NCBI GenBank assembly: GCA_013397935.1
Contig: VZRN01006401.1
Span: forward strand, 609,490 to 673,489
Length of the DNA: 64,000 bases
Direction: 5' to 3'
DNA from: Dasyornis broadbenti
Taxonomy: Eukaryota; Chordata; Aves; Passeriformes; Dasyornithidae
A program made the translations under genes and the position numbers. The notes under the pieces were generated by a model. The model was not told where the DNA came from. It saw nothing but the letters and a program-made list of their open reading frames with translations, and made no database searches. Below are positions 12,945-24,948 of the stretch, piece after piece (position 1 is the stretch's first letter; each line of letters opens with the position of its first letter).

Positions 12945-13028
12945 CAGTCTTCTGGCATGACTAAGCAACAGCCCCAGTGCCAGAACTGCGTCACTTGTGT
13001 TGCCACCTTCCTCTACTGCGTGCAGCTC
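12945..13028 (-). CDS. Internal exon of large coiled-coil-type gene
   Basis: Eighty-four bases (28 codons, phase 0 to 0) follow the excellent acceptor CTTTGTGCTTTGCTTCAG. They read ELHAVEEGGNTSDAVLALG then LLLSHARRL, ending at donor CTG|GTGAAA. The longer open frame around it (12930-13124) is an extension into both introns. Confidence 0.75.
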
Positions 13029-13747
13029 CTGAAGCAAAGCACAAAGATGCACAGTGACTGCGCTTGTGCAGACCAGCTCCCCTGCAGCAACTTCCCAGCC
13101 AGACAGCTTGGCTTTATTTTTCACTTAGGAACTGCCTACCACCAGGAGAAGCCACCTTCCCCTGTTCTCAGAGAGTAGAATCAATGCTCTGAACATACTT
13201 GCTCTTTTTGGTAAAGTAAATGATGCTGCTGCTGAAGTATATTTTCATGAAAGATGGAGTAGGCTCAAAGTTGCTGCACTCTGTCCATGATGTCACAGCC
13301 CAATATAGTGAGACACTGCTATAAATTACTTTTTCTAAAATAACCTAGGAAAACAAAATAAGAAACCCTGTGGGTGGCCCTAGTCACAAGGGTTGCTATA
13401 TACAGCATACATCAAAATGAAACATGGTCACTTTATTGTAAATAAAGTGCTTCTGCAATACCAAAATGAAGCCAAATCAAATCATTCAATGTAAATTTTG
13501 TACCCAACTACAATTTCACTGAACTAATGGAAAACAGATTTGTCATTTTTTGGACTGGTTCTAGCTGCAACTGTATAATGTTTTGGGTATTTTTTTTTCC
13601 ATCTGGAGCCAAAAGAGAATTTTCAGTAGAGAAATTAAATCACCAGCACAGAAACTGCCTGGATTGCAGTTTGGGCCCAACATGCCTTCTCTCACAGAAA
13701 AATATGGTTTGTGGGTTTTTTTACCAGAAGTAGACATATTTTCATAA

Positions 13748-13774
13748 TTTTTTTTTTTTTTTTTTTTTTTTTTT
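13748..13774. repeat. Poly-T tract (about 27 T)
   Basis: A long homopolymer in the intron between the exons at 14.2 and 13.0 kb. It could be an A-tail on the minus strand; no element body is recognised beside it. Confidence 0.85.
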
Positions 13775-14143
13775 CCAACTAGTTCTGCTTCTTTACATTG
13801 TGACTGACCCCTGATTTAGCAATGCCTCAGGAAGAAGAGTTCCCACTACTGATTCTCGGGATAAAGTTCTGCAATCCTGCATTGCGGTTGCATATAAGCC
13901 TCTACCCTAACTCATCTTCACATTATTACAGTCTTGAGAACTGAAATAAACCTGTCAGAAGGCAGCTGGGCACTGCACAAGTTTGCTGCCAATGCTGCTA
14001 TTACAAACCAACATAATCTACATCTAAGCTCATAAGCTTAAGAAATGTGTTTCTCTTTTAGGTCACTGATTGACAAGAGCTTTAAGAAATAAAGCTGTAA
14101 ACATGATTTAGCTGTTGCTTAGCTAGAAATGCAGAGTATGTAC

Positions 14144-14253
14144 CTCTGTATCTGATTCTTGGTGGTTATCCATCAACCTTTGAACAACTGTTTCAACAAT
14201 CTGTGGGTGTACAGCTGAGAAATTTTCTTGCTTTACTCTGTGTTTCCAGAGCT
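14144..14253 (-). CDS. Internal exon of large coiled-coil-type gene
   Basis: A strong acceptor (CCTCTGTCCCTGCAG) and donor GAG|GTACAT enclose 110 bases. They read LWKHRVKQENFSAVHPQIV then ETVVQRLMDNHQESDTE. The sequence is clearly protein-like and helical. From here to the stop every junction is in phase 0. Confidence 0.85.
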
Positions 14254-15058
14254 CTGCAGGGACAGAGGGAGAAAGCAAATAAAAACAGAATAAAACCACA
14301 CATCAGTGGGTATCACTGTCACAAAATATTGATCCTTCAGTAATCCCTGGGATTTGACACTGGGTATGCTTTATAGCTTAGTGCTTCTCAGCTTTCCTAA
14401 AATGTTTACAGCAAAAAGTAAATGTCATTGCAAACAGATTGCAAAGCCTGTGTTGAGCAGCAATATCAAATTCATTCTGGTATCAAAGCCAAAATGCAAT
14501 TTCATTACAGACCAGTTCTGTCAATAATGACCTGGGTCACAGCTGTATATTGGAGTTCTCTGTAAATATTGATAAAAGAATATCGCTTTTGTTTGGAACT
14601 GAGCATTTATGTACACTAATTATTGCTTCCTGCAACCACAAACAGTGTTAGTAGGGCACATTTTTCTTGCCTTTTATTTCCTCTTTTTCTTTGTTTTACT
14701 GTTTGTGCCCACGAATACTCAAATTGCCCACATCCATGCAGCAATTCTACCAACATAACATACCTAAAATACTAAAAATTCTGACATTTAAATTGCTCTG
14801 CTAGGCCTAAAATATTAACACTCCAACACAGAGGAGTAGAGAAGCAATTTCCTATCAGTCCATTTCAGCTGGCCTGCAAACTCCAGTGTGGGAGCTGAGA
14901 GCAAATGCGTTCACACACAGGAAAAGGCTTTGCTGCCTTTATGCATCAAGGCTACTTTTCCCACTCAAGAATTGAGCTCCCATATTCCCCAGAGAGGGTA
15001 TCTTATTTCTTCTTAGCAGTGGGGAGAACTACTCTTGTCCAGCTCTTTCAGATATCAC

Positions 15059-15136
15059 TAGAGTCATCTCCTGATTAATTTTCTCCTGCACATCATGGAT
15101 CATGTGGATTTGGGGGCTTTCCAGAAGCTTTTGAAG
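15059..15136 (-). CDS. Internal exon of large coiled-coil-type gene
   Basis: After the acceptor AAACTTGATTCCAG the minus strand reads LQKLLESPQIHMIHDVQEK then INQEMTL. The frame stays open for nine more codons to a TAG. The donor CTA|GTGATA is weak. Its phase-0 end does not meet the two-base start of 14144-14253, so either another donor is used or a small exon between 14.3 and 15.0 kb was missed. Confidence 0.55.
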
Positions 15137-18067
15137 CTGGAATCAAGTTTAATATTTTGGCTTTTACTAAATCTCTATGCTATTTATAAAGCAACTTGCT
15201 AGCAAAAAGTAGCAGACTAAACTAAAGCAATTCTCTTGCCATTCTTCTCTAAAATACAGAATTTTCCAATAGAATATCAAGGTTAATATTATTTGTGGGT
15301 GACCATATGCCTAATGCTGTGCCACAAACACTCTGGACAGGGGCAGGTTCCCCTCTTGCTTTGGGCTCTCCCAGGACCCACACCTGGCTTCCTGTGACAG
15401 AGGTTGCATTGCAGAGCCTCTGGGGTCCTCAATATCTGCCAGACCTTCCCCTCTGGCATGGGATATCTGCTCTAGAATCACTGATTCTAAAGTATTTCAC
15501 ACACTCTCAAAATTACTGTGTTTGCATTTACTGACCTTGGGCCTTGACTTTCATTTTCCTTTCCCTGCCCATTCCCAGCTCACAGCATTAGCCCCACTCG
15601 ACCTACAAGCAGGACGAGACCATCTCTTCTTCACTGGTCCTCCTCATACTTCAGCTTCTCCAAGTTTATAATAATACAAAACTAAAACTGAGGGGAAGAA
15701 ACCAAGGGGCCAAGCACATAAAACAGGGAAATTCAGTCACTGGTAAGAACTTGTCTGTCAGTTTTGATCAAACAGACCAAGACACTCCCTCCACTTCCTA
15801 CCCCTGCTCTCCTTGGTATCTGACCATGACTTTGCTAAGTGCTTTCTGAGTGCCAAGTGCCAAGGCAGACACTCACTGTGCTCTTAGAAACAGAGGAGCC
15901 ATTAGCAAGATATATACCTCATTAGATTTATTGCTTTAGTCATGCAGACTTTTAAGAACTTGGTGGCATGACACAAAGGCCAGCACAGAGCTCAGAGAGG
16001 GAATTAGAAAGCTCTTATCTATGAAAAGGGATGGATGGGGATTTGGAGGAGGAAAACAGCAGGGTTTTTGGATCCACTACATTTAAGAGATTGCCTACTG
16101 TGAAAGAGCACAGAACTGCCCCAATATTGCCCCCTCCACATCTGGATCCTTGTCACCAGCCATGTGCTGGCCACCTCAGCATCAGCAAAAGGGTGCTTTT
16201 ACTGCTCCTTTGAGGGTTAGGATTACGCTTAGGGTTAGGGTCAAAAAACCCACAAAGCCTAGAGCTCCAGATACAGATTTCCTGCCACGAATGATAAAGC
16301 TCTTGTCGGTTTAGTTTTGAGGTAGAAATGAAAGTAAAAAGAAATTATGGAACCCTTAGGTTAAATATCAAATATGAGTAAACCAAAACCTAGCCACTTA
16401 AATATTTCCTATTTTTGCAATTATTCCCCAGCCCACCAGTTTTTTTTAGTATTGTCCCTGTCCCTGTGCACACAGAAGCACTGGGCTGGGCCCATTTTGA
16501 CCTCTTGACCTTCTGTAGAAATATATACGTTAGGAAACAGGAGGGATGAGGTGCCTGGGCCCTGACATTGCAAGAGCTGGGGGAACGGGCTGTGGGGAGA
16601 AGGCTGTCTGGCCGTGTCTGTCTGTCTGAGTAGATGTACACACTGAAGAAAGCAGTCGTAAGAGACACTGAGGAAGCAGTTTCTTAACCAGAATCCGTGA
16701 CACTAGATGGAGTGGTGAGAGCTGGGAGTGGTACCCTGAGCCTCAACAAAACCCAGTGGCTGACCTTGTTCTGGAATCTCCAGTGCCATGCCAGAAAGGT
16801 CTTATTTGGTCTCAGGGAGCAGCGGCCCAAGAAGCAAAAATATTTGCTACTTTGGTGGGTTTACTTAGGGCAATCATCTGCAAGGTTTTATTTGTGCCTT
16901 TGTCTTGTCCACAGGCTGCTCTCAGAGTTCCCCACCTAAGCCTAGGAATGGTTGATACATTTTACCACATAGTTTCATATATCCTGGCTCTTGCTCAATT
17001 AGGAAATTCCCCAAACTGCTTTTGAGTCTTAAATCCAGAGCCTCTGACCCCAGACTGCGGAGGGACCAAGAGGATTGATAAGTAACCGATACTGAGTACG
17101 TAAGTCAGATGGTTCCCAGTGCAAAAGAGTGTAAAATGCTGATGGTGAGAAAGGGAAAAAAGGAGCACCACGATGAGATTGATGTGAAGAATCAAGTCAA
17201 GATGAAATTCCATCCTTCTTTTTATTTTCTTTTTCCTTTTGCATTTTACTTGTGGAAGACTATTATGTTTCGAGAGCATGTCTACATCATCACAGATCTG
17301 TCATGATCTCACAGAAAAGCAACACACCCCCCAGGCTTGGGAGGTCTGCTCCTGCAGGGAACAGAAAACATGGTCCAAAAATTACTCTCCCTCATTTAGC
17401 AAGTGTCTGTTAAACTGTCTGGTCAGTCTATGATGACTTTCTCTTTACCAGAAGATTTTAAAATGGCAGGCTGGGGCTACTCTAGTAAATCTGTCATCTC
17501 CTTCCCTTTCCAAAGCGTGCAATAGCTGAGGTGTGTGTCATCCTGTATGGAGACACAGACAGCACTGGTTTTCCTAAGAGCTTTGGCTTGTTATTCAAGT
17601 CAAAGTACTGTGGGACTGGGATTTGCCTGCCTTTCCTTTAGCAGTTAGCAGGGAAGTGGTGTGTAACTACTGGCATCTCGGGTTTGGTACCTCTGCTGTC
17701 ACTGGACACCTTTGCTGGACGCCCTTACAAAGACACCTTCAGCTTAAATGTGTCCATTTCGTCTTTCATGGAGATGAAAGCCCTTTTGGAGGTGCCTAAG
17801 ATTGCAGGAGCCCAATTAGACTTGATGTCTGATCATTAGGGAACCAATGTCACATGGCATAATCCTGTCCCAAGTATACTGAAGTGCTCTTAGCATTTTG
17901 CTTTTCAGCCCCTGGAGTATTCTAACAGTATAATGAGCTGGAATTTCAAAACATGGTATGTTGTGCATATCATCTCCTCTGTGGGTGTGAGTACTGCGTG
18001 TCTGGACTGTTTTCCTGTCACCAGGAAATTCCCCTGTTCGTATATCTGTACATTTGATGCTGCTCAC
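15137..18067. other. Intron with telomere-like repeat copy
   Basis: Holds the inverted copy of the 179-bp repeat at 16106-16270. A strong minus-strand acceptor at about 16518 has no matching donor and is not called. Confidence 0.45.
16106..16270 (-). repeat. Dispersed repeat with telomere-like core (inverted copy)
   Basis: This segment is the reverse complement of the tandem unit at 27.97-28.29 kb. Shared blocks include CAGCCATGTGCTGGCCACC, CTTTTACTGCTCC and AAGCCTAGAGCT. Its centre carries TTAGGGTTAGGG, corresponding to CCCTAACC in the other copies. The two loci clearly share an origin. Confidence 0.8.
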
Positions 18068-18114
18068 ATACAACTCAGGAGTAGTAAGTTTCACTGCATA
18101 GCTTTCCTTTTGTC
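18068..18114 (-). CDS. Short internal exon
   Basis: The acceptor TTTTTCATTTTATGCCAG and donor TAT|GTGAGC bound 47 bases reading QKESYAVKLTTPELY. Both sites are good. The two-base start fits the exon at 21195-21381, and the phase-0 end fits 15059-15136. Confidence 0.55.
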
Positions 18115-21100
18115 CTGGCATAAAATGAAAAATTTATTACAACAATTTGATAAAACTAATAAATTCTTCAATAATTGGTGAAAATTTACCTACTTGGTCT
18201 TTTAATGTCTCCAGATTTTATCCTTTATGTATTTTTCTTTTTATGTGAGTAAGATTTTTATTATCAGTTCTGAATTTATCTTCTTGAATTTTCATCTTGG
18301 AAGGAAGAAAGGAGTCAGTGAATCATAAATACTTGTTACATCTTTTATTTTATTACTGTGCTTATGAATGTTTGATTTTTGAAGTGAGTTTATTTTCTTT
18401 GACAAAAAGCCCTTCCTGCTCTGTGGTGTGTGCTCATTGTGCCATCAAGTGCATATCAGTAACTTCATTTGTATATGACTGAGAAAGCTCACATAAATTA
18501 GCATGCATAATGGGCTTTGAAACAAACAAAAAGGCTGAGCTCAATGATCAGTGAGAAACCACATAACCAGATGTAGGAGGAATATTATGTGTAATGTATT
18601 TAAATTTCAGACACATCTAATGTGTGCCTAGCTACTACACTTTTAAAACAGAAAATATGGACAGTGATAGAATCCTCAGTGCTCTGCTGTCTCTGTAACA
18701 CATTTTGTACAGACAGTTTTACTCCATTGCTCACGACCAAGAGATCTTTTCGGTTGCTGCTGCTGAGGAATAGTTTCCCTCTCCTCCAAGTCAGACCATT
18801 TAATTTCCCTGAATGATGACAGGCCCTTCAGTCTGACAGAGAGAACATTGGGTTTCTCTAACAGGTGCTTCTGAGTTAAATCACTTCTGCCAGGGCTGTC
18901 TTGGGAGGCTGTCAAGCCCTGTGCACACACTTCCTACAAGCACCAAGTAAGAGCAGGTGCTCTTGGAAGGGTAATGACTTGCAGAGACCCATTGCTTTGA
19001 GAAGTTTTTGCTAAGCTTAGAGAGAACAAAAAACTTTTGAGCCTCAGTTGGAAAATATTTGCTACCTTTCAGTATTGAGCTACAATAGTATTTTATTAAA
19101 AAACTCTTGGAAATGTTGACCCTCTCATCCCTAATCAGATAGTATCTAGTTTAGGTCTTTGGAGTAAGTAAAATGCCATCTCTGGACATGATTCTACTTG
19201 TGTCTGACAAACCTAATCTTAGTATGATAGTCAGTAGGATATACCACGATCCTTACTGGCATTTTATAATGATTAAATGTTTAATGGGAAAGGCTAATGA
19301 AAGAACCATTTGTTTTAGTTGCTCGCAACTTCTCATTACTATGCCTTTTCCTCCCTGACTTTACTACATCCTCATAATTCTTCGCCTGCCACAATCTCTA
19401 TTCTTAAATCCTGGTTTTGTAATGTTGAGGGAGCTGTAAACACATTCTTCTTCTGCATCACAGGGGAGGATGAAAAATTGAGAAAATCCTGAAGTAGAAA
19501 ACCTCTGGAGGAAAAATGAGTTTGCAAAACTGACGTATTTTTATGTGCTGTTTCTGACACCTTACCTGATAAACTTACTCTTCTTGGAACTGCAGGGACT
19601 GAACTTCAAGACATACAGAAAATTATTACAGCTTCCAGAATCCACTGGATCTCAGCGGAGTATCTCAGCTGTTAGCCATTCACATTTCTACAATTTGATG
19701 CAGCAATCAGGCATCAATTATGGTAGGAATTACACCTTGTTGGGGATAGGACTGGCACCTTTTTGGTAAAGAGGTGCTTTATTCAGTTGTTCACAAAGAA
19801 ATTAAAAAATGTAGGAAAGATTAATTTAAAATTTGTCTGTGGTGTCTGTTTCAAGATCATGATATGTGCCTTGTAAGTGTAGACCTTTCACTTAAAAGCA
19901 TTAATTTTAATTAACTAACGGTGCTGAAGGTCCTTACATGCTTCACTGATCGATCTCAACACATCATGAGTACAGCTGCCCTGTTACCTGAGCATTGTAT
20001 CACCTTTATGTCCTGATCCACAGTTTACTACATCAGGGAGGTTGGTGGCTGCTACAGAGGTTGACATATGAGTTTATCTTCTTGTTTATCTGTGGGATCT
20101 ATGTTCAATTTTATATTCTCCTCTATCAAAGTATGCTTAATAAGCAGGTAGAGAACTTACCTACTTATACCAACTTCAAAATAAGACACTACTTAAAAAG
20201 GAGAATACTTGCTCAAAAAAAAAAAAAAATCAGAAGGCTTAGCTGGGGCAGTTAAATCCTTGCAGATGGTATGGAGACTCTTTGGGGACATACTGGAAGC
20301 ATTCAAGAAATGCATACCACATGTGAAGAAAACCTTAAGAAAGGGTGAGATGATGCTGGCATTGCTAAACAGCAGGATTAAACACATTATTAAAGCAAGA
20401 AGGCATCCTTCAAAAAGCTGAACTTATTTTCAAATGAAGAAAAATGAGTCCAGCATGTTGGTAAAACGGGGGACAGAAACCAATCCCAGTGTATAAAATT
20501 ACAGCCTCTGACTTGACCATTACATGTCAATGCATTGACCATGCAATAACGAAATCTCAGAATTACAACAGATAATTCTGTCAAAATTTCAGCTCAGTGG
20601 CAATAAAAAGAAAAGCAAATTGATTCCCTTTAGGTAAAAATAAATAAGAACACCGCTACACCACTGGATAAATCTGTGTTGATGAGTCTACACAGTCCTG
20701 GTCCCCACCTGAGGAAGGAAAGAGAACTCAGAAAGGTTCCCAAAGGAACCATCACGTGGATGGTGAAAGGTTGCTGGATGGAACAAGAGGTACAGCTGGG
20801 ACCCCTGTAAAACTGTCAGTCAAGGGCAGGGGTTAAACAAGGAGTCTCACAGTCTAGTCCAGTGTAAGGTGCAGAGGTGAACAGCAGGTAACCAGCTCTG
20901 AAAAACAACAACAGCAACAACATCAACAACAAGAACAAGAACAAGAACAAGAAGGTATTTCTTGCACATAGGCTATAATTAGGCTGTGGGATTTCTTGCT
21001 GCATGGTTGCGGCTGGTGGTAAAGTTCATAAGACTCCGAGGGAGCCTGTGCAGGCTCATGGAAGACAAATCTACCAAGGGTTATTAAGCATTTAGCAATC

Positions 21101-21194
21101 ACCTCTGGCTGAGGAAATGCCTGAGGAGGCTGTGAGAATATCAGTGGGAAATATCATCATATGCCTGTTCTGGAGATTTTTGTAATCTTCTCAC
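18115..21194. other. Intron
   Basis: AT-rich. It contains an (AAC/AAGAAC) simple tract near 20905-20955 and an A-run at 20215-20229. A strong minus acceptor near 19480 is followed by an open stretch, but no donor of fitting phase exists. Confidence 0.4.
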
Positions 21195-21381
21195 GAATCG
21201 GCTTTTGATCACTGTGGGAGGCAGGACTCTGAGATGGTGGACCTTTGCTCTGACCCAGTATAACCACACTTGTGTTATCCAGTGGAGTTGTATGTAATTG
21301 TAGGCTGAGGAATTTTCTGGACGTGTGCAAGGAGATTAAACTACCTAGTGCTTTTATTGCTATTTTTTCCTGCTTAAAATA
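21195..21381 (-). CDS. Internal exon of large coiled-coil-type gene
   Basis: An excellent acceptor (CCAATTGCCTTTACAG) and a good donor (ATTC|GTGAGA) bound 187 bases. They read YFKQEKIAIKALGSLISLH, then TSRKFLSLQLHTTPLDNTS, then a Ser/Pro/Gln-rich tail (GPPSQSPASHSDQKPI). The helical start followed by a low-complexity tail suggests a domain edge. It starts in phase 0, and its single leftover base fits 18068-18114 as Arg. Confidence 0.8.
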
Positions 21382-21546
21382 CTGTAAAGGCAATTGGTGA
21401 GGGAAATGTTTTTCTCAAATAAGGAATTGTGTGTTAATAGGAAGACAAAATGCAAACATCAGATGCTTCATCTCTCTTGTTCCTTATTGCAAGTGCAAGT
21501 AGTTTCCATTTTCTTCACAGCAAGGCTTCGTGTGACACTAAATCAC

Positions 21547-21661
21547 ATTTAACCTCATTTGAACTTCTCTGCCAAATTCAATCCTAGAAGCTGTTATTTG
21601 TCCCTGTAATTTTCTTGTTAGTCCTGCAACTGATACAAACTCCATGCCACTTTTAAAAGCA
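21547..21661 (-). CDS. Internal exon of large coiled-coil-type gene
   Basis: This 115-base stretch reads AFKSGMEFVSVAGLTRKLQ, then GQITASRIEFGREVQMRLN. The acceptor (TTGTCAAACACAAACAAG) has a pyrimidine run somewhat upstream. The donor AAT|GTGATT is weak, and an alternative AG|GTTAAA lies eight bases earlier. The chosen ends satisfy the phase on both sides, and the sequence is strongly protein-like. Confidence 0.65.
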
Positions 21662-23392
21662 CTTGTTTGTGTTTGACAAAAACAAAAGAACAAGATCCTT
21701 GCCATAGAGTTGCCTTTCAAAGGAGGATGTGCATCTATGGAAAAAGTTGCAGTTTAGATTGCTTCTTATATTGCAAGAACTGGTCGAATAGGGACTTTTT
21801 TTTAAAAAAAGCATGACAATGAAGTACAGGAGGATTGAGGATGACAAAGAGGCTGCAAAGAAATGACAAAGTCATGTCTAAGCTTGGTTGGGTAATATAT
21901 TTACAAGATGCTTAGAGTGCAGTAAAAGGTAGTTTTATGTGTGGGATTGCACAGCACAATGCAGTCCAAGTATGAGGAGCCAGCTGGCTCCTGGAAGCAC
22001 TGGTACAACTGCATTGGAAGAGTGCTTGGATGGTTTAGCTGGGTACTGATGTCCTCTGCTGTGAGTCCAGCTCTCATTAAAATCACTGGGGAGTTCTCCT
22101 GGACTCCAACTCCAAGAATCCTGTTATTTAGTTTCCTACTCTTCACAAGCACTTTTGGTAATTTTGGAAAGCTTTAGTGGCTCTCCCACTTTGTACAGGA
22201 AATTATCTTAATATCAGGAAAAGGAGGCAGTAGAACTTCTGAATTATTATCTAGTCTATTAGCTACAGAAACATTCCTCTCCATGAGCATTCCTCTCAGA
22301 CATATGTTTTGCTGTAAATGTCCCCTGTCAGAGGCACTTTCACACATGTATCTGATCACGAATATTTGTGTCTCTTTGTTTTAATCAAATCTGCCACTAT
22401 CCCTCTTAGTTGCCAGCATGTTGGGTTACAATAAAGAGCAGGTAATTTTGTTGTAGACCATTTGGAGAATTTTGAAGTCACCTTACTTCTTTTTTTTAAT
22501 ACAAACATTTTGATTCCTCTACAGAGAGACATTTTAGTCCTCAGGGTATGTTTCAGCCTACCCAGAGGGTTACAGACAGGATGCACCATGCGCTGCCTCT
22601 ATTGAGTAATTCTGTGATTCAGAGAGCATTTGTTTCACAGCTACGACTCCCATAGCTCCTGGATCCTCAAAGCTGCAGGGTGAGTAAAGCGTACCCTCAG
22701 AGGCACTCTCCCTTCCTCCATTTGCCTTAAGCTCCTTGGAGAACAATGTCCTCTGCGCTTCTTACTCCTTCCCTACCATGGGACAAAGAACCTAAAGAGT
22801 AATAGCTAATTTAAAAATTTCCCACGATCACAGCTTATTAACTTGATTCTTCACCAGGAGTTCTAGACAGCGCTCTCTACAAAAATGAGTAATAAAAATC
22901 TGAGACAGAATGTAATCACACTGATGTCACCAAAATGGAATTATTCTGCATGACAGATGTTGGCAATTCTACTAACTTTCAATTTTGGGTAATTATCCTT
23001 CTGAGCTCTCTTATCACCTGGCAGTAGTTTTGATTGATCAACATGCCTGTCATGGCTATGTGCAAGATATTTAGGTCGAGTGCTTTTCTCAGATATAGCA
23101 TCACATGGAATTACACAATGCCAAATTACATACCTATGTGCTCAAGAGGCACCTTGAATGACACTGGCAAAAAAGCCCTGGTGTCTTGTTAGGGAAAGTA
23201 GAGTCTTGCTGACAATATTAGCAGGTAATAAGCAACTTTAAATAATCATTCTGACTTCATGGTTCTTCATTTTAATGCCATCCAGCTAATTATCCAATGT
23301 TAGATACTATGATTTCACCTCTAAGAATGCCTTTGCCAAACAGTTACTTATAGGAATACAATTTTCTGCCTTGATTTACATGAAAATAGTAC

Positions 23393-23533
23393 CTACTTAG
23401 CATAACTGAGAAACAGGATTTGTACTGGCATGCAAAATCTGGATGGCTTTGATGAATAAGATGTCCTGATGCCTCTGAGGTAGGACCAAAAATAAATGAT
23501 TGACAGTATCTAGGTAAAGACATGGGACCTATT
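23393..23533 (-). CDS. Internal exon of large coiled-coil-type gene
   Basis: A strong acceptor (CTACTTCTGCCTCCACAG) and the donor AGTAG|GTACTA enclose 141 bases. They read IGPMSLPRYCQSFIFGP, then TSEASGHLIHQSHPDFACQ, then YKSCFSVMLS. It starts with one borrowed base and leaves two. The next exon (21547-21661) completes the codon as Ser. Confidence 0.75.
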
Positions 23534-24302
23534 CTGTGGAGGCAGAAGTAGTCTAGCATCTTGGTAGGAAATATATTCTGGAATTAATCTTCTTGATTTT
23601 TCCCCAAGGACTGATAACAGATGCTTCTCTCTTTTCTCATACATGGCCTACTTTCAAAGTCAGAGCAGAGTGTACCACATATCAAATATCAGTGTGGCCT
23701 CTGAGTTGCCTTTTTCTCATCATATTAGGTGGGACTCTCATAACTAATTGAGTGTTGTTCTTATTTAAAAACAGTCATCTCTATTTTTTTTAGGCACACA
23801 TGCATTTTCCTTGGAGAACATTCCTAATGGATAGGCGAGTTTGTTTCCAGTCATTATCAACAATGCAATTAATATAAATTACAACATACAAATGCAGTGA
23901 GACAGTAGCCTCACACTTATGTCCAAAGACATAAAACCAAGATGATTCTGTGATGCAGAAGGAAAGCAAACTAGGACTATCTTTTTTCCTGTCTTTGTTT
24001 TTTAAAGAATGGAAGTGGGGAAAAAAAAAAAAATCTCCCTTTTTCTGTCCAAAAACCCTTTTTACCATTTGTGTCACATCTGATTTTCTTCAGGCAGAAC
24101 AGAGCATTTTTATTATGAATCTATATCTAGCATTTTTCTAGTGTGCTAGAGCTAGAAAATTTTTGTGCATGAGCATATGTTTTAGAAACATGGTGCTAAA
24201 CACTTGAAACCCATTTGTGTTTGTAACACCAAAGCCCCTGTGCTGACAGTTATCTGAGGTTTGCTATTACTGGTGAAACTCTGACAGCAGACCTTCAGAG
24301 AC

Positions 24303-24425
24303 CTTCCCTTCCTCCCCAGCTGTGCCTGAGCAGCTGGAGGGCTGCCGCCTGAAGAGTTGTTCGTGTGGAGCTGGTGGCGATGCAGTTTGTCCTGGGGGAT
24401 GTCCTGCAGAACAGCCACGGCCGTG
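24303..24425 (-). CDS. Probable internal exon, locally GC-rich
   Basis: The minus strand shows the acceptor CGCTCCTCCACAG and 123 open bases reading TAVAVLQDIPQDKLHRHQ, then TNNSSGGSPPAAQAQLG. The donor AAG|GTCTCT is a poor match beyond the GT. Its two leftover bases complete Arg with the first base of 23393-23533, which is the main support. The segment is much richer in G+C than its surroundings. The plus strand also has a strong acceptor here, so the strand is not beyond doubt. Confidence 0.5.
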
Positions 24426-24948
24426 CTGTGGAGGAGCGCACTGACTGTCAGTCCTTTTTAGCTCAGAGCAAGCTGCTGTCTCTGACAGCTCAGTTTGCTT
24501 GGGCCTGTACAGTTACTATGTTGAACTCCTCTTAGTTTTTGCAACCAAATCTCTGTGAATATAAGTGACCTAGATCTGAGGAGTGCCCTCACCTACTCCT
24601 GGCCAGCTGGTAAGAAGCAAAGGGAACAGTGTTGTCGCATAAATCCTGAGTGGTCTTGTGAGAAGCCCTAGTGGTAGATGCTCGCTGAGGGCATCTTGAG
24701 GGCCCCTTGAGGGCATCTGGAGTTGGTATCTCCAGACTTCTGGAGAAAGCAGAGACTGTCCTAACTTCTCTCCACACCCCACTGAAGGACCAGCTCTTTC
24801 TTATCAAGAGCTATTCAGTGCAAAGGGAAAAGGAACAGGCTGGTCACTGTCTAAAACCAAGTGAAGGAGAGGAAAGGTACTTCCAGGCTGTACTTCCTTG
24901 AGTATTTCCATTCCAGATGTGTTTGTGAGAAATGGCTGCTGGGGGCAC

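Noticed and set aside
16756..17025. 90-codon plus-strand frame
   Set aside because: No splice or initiation support and no recognised family.
19380..19483. Strong minus-strand acceptor followed by open frames (for example KKNVFTAPSTLQNQDL)
   Set aside because: Exons at 21.38 and 18.11 kb join in phase without it, and no fitting donor was found.
22639..22677. 39-base plus-strand stretch between acceptor TTGTTTCACAG and donor GTGAGTAAAG
   Set aside because: Good sites but isolated, on the strand opposite to the gene, and too short to judge.
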